Shown: piece after piece, positions 7,304 to 14,153 of the stretch
Position numbering within the stretch: the stretch's first letter is position 1
How the letters are laid out: the number at the start of each line of letters is the position of its first letter
Origin: an uncultured Hungatella sp.
GTDB taxonomy: Bacteria > Bacillota > Clostridia > Lachnospirales > Lachnospiraceae
Direction of reading: 5' to 3'
DNA: 15,622 nucleotides
Assembly: GCA_910585435.1 (NCBI GenBank)
Contig: CAJUEJ010000008.1
Coordinates: 111,962-127,583 of the forward strand
Position numbers and translations under genes: made by a program
Notes under the pieces: generated by a model
Database searches by the model: none
The model's input: the letters and a program-made list of their open reading frames with translations, nothing else
What the model was told of the DNA's origin: nothing

Positions 7304-7504
7304 ATGCAGATTAGTAAAGACATGTTGATTGGCCAGCTGGTTCAGATGGATGAACTGATTCCCCAGATGCTGTTATCCGCCGGTATGCACTGCTTAGGAT
7401 GTCCGTCTGCTCAGGCAGAAAGCTTAGAGGAAGCATGCATGGTACATGGCATTGACTGTGACGATCTGGTGTCTAAAATGAATGAGGTTTTAGCCACACG
7501 CTGA
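7304..7504 (+). CDS. DUF1858 / hybrid-cluster-protein-associated redox disulfide domain protein
   Basis: 66 aa, one domain. It opens MQISKDMLIGQLVQMDELIPQ and carries HCLGCPSAQAESLEEAC, with the redox pair Cys30-x-x-Cys33 at the N-end of a helix, then HGID and a closing helix. This is the signature of the small DUF1858 family, named from its frequent link to hybrid cluster protein (a nitric oxide or redox stress enzyme). No hybrid cluster gene is in this window, so its partner is elsewhere or different. Function in this family is not established; a thiol or metal role is inferred from CxxC. AAGGAGG lies 8 bases before the ATG, with its own promoter and terminator, so it is a single-gene unit divergent from ferredoxin. 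Confidence 0.88.
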   Translation: MQISKDMLIGQLVQMDELIPQMLLSAGMHCLGCPSAQAESLEEACMVHGIDCDDLVSKMNEVLATR

Positions 7505-7517
7505 TAGAATCACCAGG

Positions 7518-7555
7518 GGAGCTGCCTGCTAGGGCAGCTCCTTTTAATATTTTTA
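7518..7555 (+). terminator. Rho-independent terminator after the CxxC redox protein gene
   Basis: GGAGCTGCC (7518-7526) pairs perfectly with GGCAGCTCC (7533-7541) around a 6-base loop, followed by TTTTAATATTTTT. It lies between two convergent genes; on the minus strand the hairpin lacks a U-tract, so it mainly serves the plus-strand gene. Confidence 0.83.
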
Positions 7556-7558
7556 AAA

Positions 7559-8302
7559 TTATATGTTTTTAAAGATCTGCAGCGCCTGATCTTTGCAGAT
7601 GACTTCATAATGCTCTGTATAATAGGCCTCGCTGGCATATTCATACCGGATCTTAGTACCGTAATCAGACAGGATATTGCAGACACGGCTGAAGGATAAT
7701 TTGTCTGCTCCTTCCTCCTTTACGACCAGGTAATACTGGAAGGTATCCGGTTTTTTGTATAAAGTATTGATGCCTCCGTACAGATCACCACAGGCCCTGG
7801 CAGCAGCAAAGATCTGATCCAGGCTGTTGAAGGTGTAAATCCGTGTGGAGGGCGCCTGCTGGGATTCAGAAGAATCAGACTCTGCAGTTTCGCCTTCTAA
7901 GGATGCACGCTCTTCATGGCCGGCCACAGGCAATCCCAGAAGCTTTGCCAGGCCGTCTGCCCCTTCTAAAAGCTCGCTGGCTAACTGGGACAGGGCATCA
8001 GACCCTTCCTCTGAGTATGGAGAGAACTTGGAAAAACGGGTGTCCAGCTCGTCCGGATCCTCTATCTTCGTAATGACCAGCACAACACTTTCGTTGGACA
8101 GAGGGATGGCCTCCACCATCAGCGGAATATCTTCAGCTTCAAACCCAACCTCACTGGAGGCTTTCTGGATCATCTCGCGGAACAAATTCCGGGCCTTTTC
8201 ACTTCCATAGGCCAGCTCACGCAAATTTAAATTTCGGACACTTAAATCAAAACTGGTTAAGGTGCAGCGAATCTGGTTGTCATTGATACGTTCTATTTTC
8301 AT
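7559..8302 (-). CDS. mecA: Adaptor protein MecA
   Basis: 247 aa from the ATG at 8302. MecA binds substrates with its N-terminal domain and delivers them to the ClpC/ClpP protease through its C-terminal domain. The start MKIERINDNQIRCTLT and the helix segment SEKARNLFREMIQKA match the N-terminal substrate-binding domain; a long acidic Ser/Glu linker spans about residues 105-150; the C-terminal domain has YTFNSLDQIFAAARAC, LYKKPDTFQYYLVV and YGTKIRYEYASEAYYTEHYEVI, as in the ClpC-binding part. ATG 8302 is preferred over a GTG three codons upstream because AAGGAAG sits 8 bases before the ATG and would overlap the GTG. In Bacillus MecA controls competence through ComK; here the targets are unknown. 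Slightly longer than Bacillus MecA because of the linker. Confidence 0.9.
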   Translation of the reverse strand: MKIERINDNQIRCTLTSFDLSVRNLNLRELAYGSEKARNLFREMIQKASSEVGFEAEDIPLMVEAIPLSNESVVLVITKIEDPDELDTRFSKFSPYSEEGSDALSQLASELLEGADGLAKLLGLPVAGHEERASLEGETAESDSSESQQAPSTRIYTFNSLDQIFAAARACGDLYGGINTLYKKPDTFQYYLVVKEEGADKLSFSRVCNILSDYGTKIRYEYASEAYYTEHYEVICKDQALQIFKNI

Positions 8303-8338
8303 TGGGTTCACTTCCTTTGCAGAAAAAAGTAATTTACC

Positions 8339-8368
8339 ATTATCTTAAAAGTGAATAAAATAATGCAA
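8339..8368 (-). promoter_or_regulatory. Predicted promoter of mecA
   Basis: On the minus strand TTGCAT (8368-8363), an 18-base spacer and GATAAT (8344-8339). Start near 8332 gives a 30-base leader with the AAGGAAG ribosome site. A second possible promoter lies further upstream on the same strand (TTGGCC, 17 bases, TATATT). Confidence 0.5.
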
Positions 8369-8452
8369 TATAAATATACTATATAATACGGCCAAATGGC
8401 AATTACTATGTACACTTTTTTATGAAAAATTTATGGAATTTTCAATTTCCCA

Positions 8453-8481
8453 TTGCATAAAGGGCAAACTTGTATTAATAT
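8453..8481 (+). promoter_or_regulatory. Predicted promoter of the kinase operon
   Basis: TTGCAT (8453-8458), a 17-base spacer and TAATAT (8476-8481). Start would be near 8488. The only in-frame ATG (8482) touches the -10 box and would lie upstream of the transcript, so it is unlikely to be the translation start. Confidence 0.62.
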
Positions 8482-8530
8482 ATGGTCTATAAGAGATGTT
8501 GTTTAAGCCTGAAGGGCATTAAAAAGACAA

Positions 8531-8547
8531 AAGGAGGTGAGTGGATA
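8531..8547 (+). promoter_or_regulatory. Shine-Dalgarno site followed by an ATA codon (kinase start)
   Basis: AAGGAGG (8531-8537) is a near-perfect ribosome binding site. Seven bases later, in the kinase frame, stands ATA (8545-8547) where an ATG would be expected. The next codons read Glu-Asp-Ala-Ile-Leu-Phe-Gly-Lys-Tyr, a usual opening for a kinase domain. The site decides the start used for the kinase below. Confidence 0.65.
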
Positions 8548-9924
8548 GAAGACGCGATTCTGTTTGGGAAATACCGTCTGCTCCGTATTTTGGGAAAGGG
8601 AAGGAACGGTACCGTGTACCTGGCCCGCCATCTGGAGCTGGATGAGTATCGGGCCATAAAGGAAGTGCCGAAATCCTGTGTCTGCTATCAGCAGTTCAGA
8701 AAAGAGGCGTTGCTTTTAAAAAGGCTCCGGCACCCGGGTATTCCCATTGTATATGATTTAGAGGAAGAAAATAATTGCAGTTATCTCATCGAAGAGTTTC
8801 TGGAAGGAGACTCACTCTATGGCCTGATGAAACAAAAAGGCCATCTTAGCCAGGACGCAGTGATCCGTTATGGAATTCAGATCTGTGACTTGGTACATTA
8901 TCTGCATTCAGCAGAAACATTCCCTATTTTATATCTGGATTTGCAGCCAAGAAATCTATTATTGTGTCACGAACAAATAAAATTGTTGGATTTTGACCAT
9001 GCAGACACGCTGGAACAAGCCAATGAATCCCCAAACCGTTATGGAACACCTGGTTACTGTGCGCCGGAGCAGCTGAGAGAAGGAGAGCTGGGAGTATACA
9101 CGGACGTATACCAGATCGGAGCCGTTTTAGCGTATTTGCTGACCGGCCGGGGGCAGGACGAAAGGTTAAAAAAGGAACTGAACGGGAAGCTGGGCACAAT
9201 CATCCGGAAATGCCTCCATGCGGAAGGGAGAAAACGATATCAGTCCGCGTTGGAGCTTAAGCAGGAGCTGGAAGCATTATATGTAAAGACGACATCTCTT
9301 ATCATCCATTTCGCCGGTACTCATCCAGGCGTCGGTGTAACCCATCTGGCTATTGGCCTGTGCGGATATCTGCAAAAGCAGGGATATTCATGCCTGTATG
9401 AAGAGCAGAATTTATCCAATCATGTACGCCACATGGCAGAAAATTTGAAAAAGGAGGCAGATTCTTATGGTATTTACTCTGTTTTTGGACTTCCTGTGAA
9501 GCCGCGTTACGGTAAAGCCATCCGTCTGACACCCTGTACATACCCTGTTGTAGTCAGAGATTACGGCAGTGACTGGAAAAGCGGGGCAGAAAGAGAAGAG
9601 GCAGCAGCTTTTTTTCTTGTGGCAGGAGGAAAATGGTGGGAGCAGAAAAAGGGCACGGAGGTTATGGACTGGCTGGAGGAGACGGACAGGATTCCCCCTG
9701 TAAGTGTTATTTATAACCATGCAGTCAGGGGAGCTGTCAGGAAATCAGCAGAGAGGTTTCATTGCTTTCGGGCGCCGGAATTTCCGGATCCATTTTGTCA
9801 GACACAGCAGACAGATTCTTTTTACAGTATGTTGACAGAAACTATGTTGCCATTATCGAAAACAGAAAAAGCAGGAACGTTATGGGAGTCAATCAGGGCC
9901 ATATTTGGAAAAAAAGAAAAGTAA
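8545..9924 (+). CDS. Atypical Ser/Thr protein kinase fused to a degenerate ParA/TadZ-like P-loop domain
   Basis: 459 aa from the ATA at 8545. Residues about 9-240 are a Hanks-type kinase domain: glycine loop GKGRNG (17-22), AIKE with Lys39, Glu54 of helix C, Asp132 and Asn137 in the catalytic loop, Asp149 for metal, and APE at 173-175. Three signatures deviate: HRD is YLD, the loop lysine is Gln134 (DLQPRN), and DFG is DFD. The phosphate-transfer aspartates remain, so activity is possible. No membrane helix, PASTA or FHA domain follows. Residues about 250-459 resemble a ParA/TadZ-type P-loop fold: GTHPGVGVTH (258-267) in place of Walker A without its lysine, and VVVRDYG (Asp339) at the Walker B place. 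The next gene carries the same signature and overlaps this one by 43 bases. An in-frame ATG at 8482 is the alternative start, but its extra residues translate the ribosome site. Substrate unknown. Confidence 0.85.
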   Translation: MEDAILFGKYRLLRILGKGRNGTVYLARHLELDEYRAIKEVPKSCVCYQQFRKEALLLKRLRHPGIPIVYDLEEENNCSYLIEEFLEGDSLYGLMKQKGHLSQDAVIRYGIQICDLVHYLHSAETFPILYLDLQPRNLLLCHEQIKLLDFDHADTLEQANESPNRYGTPGYCAPEQLREGELGVYTDVYQIGAVLAYLLTGRGQDERLKKELNGKLGTIIRKCLHAEGRKRYQSALELKQELEALYVKTTSLIIHFAGTHPGVGVTHLAIGLCGYLQKQGYSCLYEEQNLSNHVRHMAENLKKEADSYGIYSVFGLPVKPRYGKAIRLTPCTYPVVVRDYGSDWKSGAEREEAAAFFLVAGGKWWEQKKGTEVMDWLEETDRIPPVSVIYNHAVRGAVRKSAERFHCFRAPEFPDPFCQTQQTDSFYSMLTETMLPLSKTEKAGTLWESIRAIFGKKEK

Positions 9925-10499
9925 GAACCAGCGAAGCATCGCAGATTATAGGGATTATCGGTGCAGGGCGGGGGATGGGTACTACCCATTTTTGTATCCT
10001 GATGGCCAATTATCTCTGCAGCGGATGCGGGTACAGAACATCCGTGCTTGAGTGGAACAGCCATGGCGATTTTGCAAGCTTTGGGAGTGCCTGTACAGGG
10101 GCAGGGCGTCAGGAAAATATATATCAGATTCAGGAGATAGACTTTTATCCGGAAGCAGATGGATTCTGTCTGGCGGAATGTCTCCGGAACAGGTACCAAA
10201 AGATCCTTATCGATTTTGGAACTATACAGGAGCTGAAAAGTGCAGAATTACTGCGCTGTCATAAGGTGTTTTTAATCATTTCATTCAGTGAGTGGCAGGA
10301 AGGTGCATTTGGGGATCAGGATTTATGGCAGGAATGCGCCGTAAAAAACGGCTGGCAATGCCTGGCTGCGTTCGGCAGCGAGGAATCCAGAATACAATGG
10401 AATAAAAGACGCAGGCCGGCTGTGGATCGGATTCCCTTTTCAGTAGATGCATTTACTGTCACAAAGCAGCAGGCAGACTGGATGGGGCAAAGGATATAA
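9882..10499 (+). CDS. Stand-alone ParA/TadZ-like P-loop protein with GxGxTH motif
   Basis: 205 aa. After a basic N-terminus (KKRKVRTSE) comes strand-loop IIGIIGAGRGMGTTH (22-36), a Walker A variant where the usual lysine is Thr, then a helix ending ANYLC, strand SVLEWN (54-59) and the Walker B-like KILIDFG with Asp111. This order fits the ParA/MinD/TadZ branch of SIMIBI P-loop proteins, of which TadZ/CpaE members also lack the lysine. The kinase C-terminal half shows the same marks in the same order (GxGxTH, YL, L.E.N, D[FY]G, then a hydrophobic strand with a Trp), so I infer a duplication. ATG 9882 lies inside the kinase end, with CAGGA 5 bases upstream, pointing to coupled translation. No pilus genes are nearby, so a Tad-type role is unproven. 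Confidence 0.75.
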   Translation: MGVNQGHIWKKRKVRTSEASQIIGIIGAGRGMGTTHFCILMANYLCSGCGYRTSVLEWNSHGDFASFGSACTGAGRQENIYQIQEIDFYPEADGFCLAECLRNRYQKILIDFGTIQELKSAELLRCHKVFLIISFSEWQEGAFGDQDLWQECAVKNGWQCLAAFGSEESRIQWNKRRRPAVDRIPFSVDAFTVTKQQADWMGQRI

Positions 10500-10574
10500 T
10501 TGGAAAACTCTGCTTCCAAGAGATGTGTCACAACACCTTCAGGAAAGGAAGCGGAGACATCAGGAGAGAGAAAG

Positions 10575-10802
10575 ATGAAGAAAAGGTATCTGGCAGAAGA
10601 GCAGAAGAAATATATTAACGGATTAAAACGATATGAGTCAAGGGGGATCCCCATCTATATTGACGGAGAGATGCCAAATGACAGCGATTGGGAAAAAATA
10701 TTTCAGATTCAGGAGGATGGTTCTTTTTACATGTGTGACTATGTGGGAGCAGGAGATGGAAAATTAAAAGAAATCCATTTTGACCTGGTGTACAACCGAT
10801 AA
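10575..10802 (+). CDS. Small protein of unknown function, third gene of the kinase operon
   Basis: 75 aa, not recognised. It begins MKKRYLAEEQKKYINGLKRYESRG, a charged amphipathic helix, followed by IPIYIDGEMPNDSDWEKIFQIQEDGSFYMCDYVGA and a final KLKEIHFDLVYNR strand. It is soluble, with no signal, no membrane helix, and one cysteine. It looks like a small alpha-plus-beta fold of the kind that binds another protein. ATG 10575 was chosen because CAGGAGAG lies 7 bases upstream; a TTG at 10500, abutting the previous stop and preceded by AAAGGA, would add 25 residues of low-quality sequence. Its place after the kinase and P-loop genes, with no promoter seen between, suggests a joint function. Confidence 0.7.
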   Translation: MKKRYLAEEQKKYINGLKRYESRGIPIYIDGEMPNDSDWEKIFQIQEDGSFYMCDYVGAGDGKLKEIHFDLVYNR

Positions 10803-10818
10803 CAGACTGAGTAAAAGG

Positions 10819-10868
10819 TATGTACTCCCGGCAGACAAAAACAGGCAGAACAGTCTCGGGAGTACATA
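10819..10868 (+). repeat. Long perfect inverted repeat after the kinase operon
   Basis: TATGTACTCCCG (10819-10830) pairs without mismatch with CGGGAGTACATA (10857-10868). Inside, AGAC (10833-10836) pairs with GTCT (10853-10856) across a 2-base bulge. There is no U-tract after it. A near copy of the right arm, CCGGGAAGTACC, lies at 10880-10891 and could compete for the left arm. It may be an operon end or a regulatory structure in front of the GH18 gene. Confidence 0.7.
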
Positions 10869-10947
10869 GATAAGGGTGCCCGGGAAGTACCATTTTCCGT
10901 CTGCAGCCGCAAAAAGGGCAGGGGACAGGGGCTTAATAGAAATTTAA

Positions 10948-10976
10948 GATACAAGCTGCAGAAAATATGGTATACT
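10948..10976 (+). promoter_or_regulatory. Predicted promoter of the GH18-metallophosphoesterase operon
   Basis: TGGTATACT (10968-10976) is an extended -10 element. GATACA (10948-10953), 17 bases upstream of the hexamer, is a weak -35. Start near 10983 gives a leader of about 35 bases before the ATG at 11019. Confidence 0.6.
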
Positions 10977-11018
10977 TAAAAAAATTGTAATTAGCACGGA
11001 TAAGATGCAGGAGGATGA

Positions 11019-12683
11019 ATGTTGAAAAAAAAGCTGATCCCATACTTGGTTGCTGTGGGGCTCATTGTCTTAATAGCAGTAGGCGCGTTGGGAGTACATA
11101 TCCTGCAAAAGTATATTCCCACGAAAGAACAGGCAGATATCGGCCAGCTGCTGGGCGTGGAAGGCGAAAGGACAGCTATCTATCTGGACGATGAGCTTCA
11201 GGAGGAACAGGGAATTACCAGGGACAATCAGACCTATCTTCCCCTCCGCTGGGTGAATGAACGGCTGAATGAGAAATTTTACTGGGATGAGGTAGAAAAG
11301 ATTCTGGTCTACACGCTTCCGGACAGTATTGTGTATGCAGACAGAAGGACCATGGGAAACGGTGACAAGCCCCTTCTTCAGGTGGAAGGAGAGGATGTGT
11401 ATCTTTTGGCAGGACTGGTAGGCAACTACACAGATATCACCACAGAGGTGTACAACACAGACCAGCATAAAAGGATTTACGTCAACAGCACAGGGAGATC
11501 CTGGCAGTCAGGCAATGTCAGGAAGAAGACTGCCGTGAGAGTCCTGGGGGGAATCAAAAGCCCTGTCATCACCACCCTTGAGAAAGGGGGGAGCTTCCGG
11601 ATCCTGGAGCAGATGACAGAATGGTCCAAGGTGCGCACAGAAGACGGATTTATAGGCTATATCCCCAACAAGGCGATCGGCGATACGTGGACAGAGAAGG
11701 ACAGCAGCCTGTTTTTAGAGCCGCTGTACAGCTCCATAGCGCTGGATGAAAAGATATGCCTGGCCTGGCACCAGGTGACTTCTGAGGAGGCCAACAAGGC
11801 GCTGGAAGGCCTGATCGCCGGCACAAAGGGCGTGAATGTAATTGCGCCTACCTGGTTTGCGCTGACGGACAATGAAGGAAGCTACCACTCTTTTGCAGAT
11901 CAGGAATATGTAGATACGGCCCATGAAAAGGGGATGCAGGTCTGGGCTGTGCTGGATAATTTTAACCGGGGTGAGAATGTAAACTCTGAGATTTTATTTG
12001 CCCGGACCTCTGTTAGGAAGGAGCTGATAGCCAGACTGATTGAAGAGGTAAAGGCTTACGGGATAGATGGAATTAACCTGGATATTGAAGGGATCAAGCC
12101 GGAGGCAGGGCCCCATTACGTTCAGTTTATCCGGGAGCTTTCCGTTTCCTGCCGGAAAGAAGGGATCATTTTGTCAGTGGACAATTATGTTCCCACGGCT
12201 TACACCGCATTTTATAACCGGGCAGAGCAGGGGCGGGTGGCTGACTATGTGATTATAATGGCCTATGACGAGCATTATGCAGGCGGCGAGGCAGGCTCCG
12301 TCTCCTCCCTGTCCTATGTAAAGAAAGGGATAGAGGACACCCTTGGCGAAATCCCCAGAGAAAAGGTAGTCTGCGCCCTTCCCTTCTACACCAGGGTATG
12401 GACAGAGGACGGAGATAAGACCACCTCCTCGGCCTTCGGCATTTCTGCAGCCAGGGAGTGGGTGGAAGAGAACCAGGTCAAGCTGTACTGGCAGGAGGAG
12501 CTGGGGCAGTATTACGGGGAACTGGACACAGAAGATGGCCTTAAGCTGATCTGGCTGGAGGATGAGACCTCTCTGGGCCTTAAGATGGAGCTGATAAAGA
12601 AGGAAAACCTGGCAGGCGTTGCCTGCTGGAAGCTGGGATTTGAACCAGAAAGTATATGGGATGTAGTCAAGGTTAATGAGTGA
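11019..12683 (+). CDS. Membrane-anchored GH18 glycoside hydrolase with stalk and SH3b domains
   Basis: 554 aa. Residues 1-6 are basic and about 7-29 form one membrane helix, so the protein is anchored outside the membrane. About 52-160 resembles a copper-amine-oxidase-N-type stalk domain (TYLPLRWVNERLN, FYWDE, KILVYTLP). Residues 169-220 form a bacterial SH3 domain (TAVRVLGGIKSPV, FRILEQMTEWSKVRTEDGFIGYI), a usual cell-wall binder. The C-terminal 300 residues are a GH18 barrel with DGINLDIE (350-357), catalytic Glu357, and MAYDEHY as in the YaaH/SleL spore N-acetylglucosaminidases; the second Asp of the DxxDxDxE motif is Asn, seen in that subgroup. Likely hydrolyses peptidoglycan glycan strands. 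AGGAGG precedes the ATG; a TTG one codon later is also well spaced. Co-transcribed with the next gene. Confidence 0.9.
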   Translation: MLKKKLIPYLVAVGLIVLIAVGALGVHILQKYIPTKEQADIGQLLGVEGERTAIYLDDELQEEQGITRDNQTYLPLRWVNERLNEKFYWDEVEKILVYTLPDSIVYADRRTMGNGDKPLLQVEGEDVYLLAGLVGNYTDITTEVYNTDQHKRIYVNSTGRSWQSGNVRKKTAVRVLGGIKSPVITTLEKGGSFRILEQMTEWSKVRTEDGFIGYIPNKAIGDTWTEKDSSLFLEPLYSSIALDEKICLAWHQVTSEEANKALEGLIAGTKGVNVIAPTWFALTDNEGSYHSFADQEYVDTAHEKGMQVWAVLDNFNRGENVNSEILFARTSVRKELIARLIEEVKAYGIDGINLDIEGIKPEAGPHYVQFIRELSVSCRKEGIILSVDNYVPTAYTAFYNRAEQGRVADYVIIMAYDEHYAGGEAGSVSSLSYVKKGIEDTLGEIPREKVVCALPFYTRVWTEDGDKTTSSAFGISAAREWVEENQVKLYWQEELGQYYGELDTEDGLKLIWLEDETSLGLKMELIKKENLAGVACWKLGFEPESIWDVVKVNE

Positions 12684-12696
12684 GAGGGCAGTTAGA

Positions 12697-14115
12697 ATGA
12701 GAAAACGGATAATTCCAGTTTTTCTGGCCGGACTTCTGGCAGTGGGAGTTTGTACGGCATGTCATTCCTATGAGTCACAGTCCGTTTCAGGTCCTGAGAT
12801 TGAAAGGGTGGATGCCATGCCTTCAAAAGAGGTGGGGCCGACTCTTTCTAAAAAGGATGTTTTGGAAGAGACCGTCCCTGTGCTGGAACTGGAAGAGGAC
12901 AAGGAAAAAGAACTGAATCCGGAGATTATTATTGCCTCAGATATTCACTATCTGGCAAAGGAACTGACAGACTTTGGCGCCGGATTTGAAGACAAGGTAA
13001 ATCATGGAGACGGGAAGGTTACCACATATGTGTGGGAGATTACGGATGCGTTCCTGGACGAGGTGATCAAGAGAAGGCCTCAGGTTTTGATTATAAGCGG
13101 AGACCTTACACTGGAGGGGGAGCGCTTAAGCCATGAGGCCCTGGCAGAACGTCTGGGAAGAGTGGAGAACAAAGGGATTCCGGTGCTGGTGATTCCCGGG
13201 AACCATGATCTGAACAATCCCGATGCTTCTGCGTATAAAGGCGGGGAGGCTGTTCCTGCCACCAGAACGACACCGGAGGAATTTGCCTCTATCTACAGCA
13301 GGTTTGGATATGATGAGGCTGTCAGCAGGGATCCGGCTTCTCTGAGCTATATGGCAGAATTAAGAGACGGCACGTGGATTCTGATGCTGGACAGCTGCCA
13401 GTATGAGGACGGAAATCTGGTAGGCGGCATGATCCGGACAGAGACGTATGAATGGATGGACCAGGTGTTGGATGATGCCTGGGAAAAGGACAGGCAGGTG
13501 ATCGCAGTGGCCCACCACAACCTGTTTGATGAAAGCAAGGTATATGAGAGGGACTGCACCATCGAACACGGGGATGAACTGAGCCTGAAGCTGTCTGAAC
13601 GGGACATCAGCCTGTTTTTAAGCGGCCACCTTCACGTGCAGCATTATCAGTCTTCAGACGAGTATGAGATCGATGAGATTGTGACAGGATCCTTAAGCAT
13701 GTCGCCCTGCACCTATGGGGTACTAAAATATTTCGGCCCCAGGGAGTATACATATCACACCGAACAACTCCATGTGTCTGAATGGGCAAAGGAGAAGGGA
13801 AATCCGGATCCGAACCTTCAGGATTTTGAAAGCTATGCAGACACCTTTCTTCAGGAGGTTTTCTACAATCAGGCAACAGAGAATCTGAAAAAGTATTCAC
13901 TGCCCTCCAGGCAGAGCGAGGAGATGGCAGAGGTATACGCCCTGCTGAATGTATACGCAGTAGGGGGGAATGCCTGGAAGATCAAAGAACATGTTGTGTC
14001 AAGACCGGCATTTAAACAGTGGCAGGAGTATGACAGGACAGATGTTCTCTGTATGTATATGAATGAGATCGTAGAGGATGCACAGTATGACTATAATGTA
14101 TTCATCAGACAATAA
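12697..14115 (+). CDS. Secreted lipoprotein metallophosphoesterase (calcineurin-like)
   Basis: 472 aa from ATG 12697. The N-terminus MRKRIIPVFLAGLLAVGVC is a signal peptide, and Cys22 (or Cys19) may be lipidated, placing the enzyme on the outer face of the membrane; the lipobox is not ideal. A low-complexity linker reaches about residue 70. The two-metal phosphoesterase motifs follow in order: Asp82/His84 (SDIH), ISGDLTLEGE, GNHD at 168-171, AHH with His273/274, and GHLH at 310-313. A roughly 150-residue C-terminal region is specific to this subgroup. The substrate cannot be told; extracellular nucleotides or phosphodiesters are typical. An ATG at 12676, overlapping the GH18 stop by 8 bases, is the alternative start; GAGAGGG 8 bases before 12697 decided my choice. 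Coupled to the GH18 gene. Confidence 0.9.
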   Translation: MRKRIIPVFLAGLLAVGVCTACHSYESQSVSGPEIERVDAMPSKEVGPTLSKKDVLEETVPVLELEEDKEKELNPEIIIASDIHYLAKELTDFGAGFEDKVNHGDGKVTTYVWEITDAFLDEVIKRRPQVLIISGDLTLEGERLSHEALAERLGRVENKGIPVLVIPGNHDLNNPDASAYKGGEAVPATRTTPEEFASIYSRFGYDEAVSRDPASLSYMAELRDGTWILMLDSCQYEDGNLVGGMIRTETYEWMDQVLDDAWEKDRQVIAVAHHNLFDESKVYERDCTIEHGDELSLKLSERDISLFLSGHLHVQHYQSSDEYEIDEIVTGSLSMSPCTYGVLKYFGPREYTYHTEQLHVSEWAKEKGNPDPNLQDFESYADTFLQEVFYNQATENLKKYSLPSRQSEEMAEVYALLNVYAVGGNAWKIKEHVVSRPAFKQWQEYDRTDVLCMYMNEIVEDAQYDYNVFIRQ

Positions 14116-14123
14116 AAGCTTCT

Positions 14124-14152
14124 AAGGAGTCCGGCATGCCGGGCTCCTTATT
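14124..14152 (+). terminator. Terminator after the metallophosphoesterase gene
   Basis: AAGGAGTCCGGC (14124-14135) faces GCCGGGCTCCTT (14138-14149): about 11 pairs with one G-U and a tight CATG-type loop, then ATTACT. It begins 9 bases after the stop codon and sits directly before the palindromic repeat element. Confidence 0.68.
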
Positions 14153-14153
14153 A

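Noticed and set aside
8382..8387. TATAAT hexamer in the mecA-kinase gap on the plus strand
   Set aside because: There is no acceptable -35 at 16-18 bases and no TG extension; the site at 8453-8481 is better placed for the kinase.
11090..11100. GGGAGTACATA shared by the GH18 coding start and the hairpin at 10858-10868
   Set aside because: An 11-base match within 15 kb is expected by chance many times and nothing else around it agrees.
11210..11320. Copper amine oxidase activity for the GH18 protein
   Set aside because: The segment resembles only the small N-terminal stalk domain of that name, which is common in wall proteins; no copper-oxidase catalytic domain is present.
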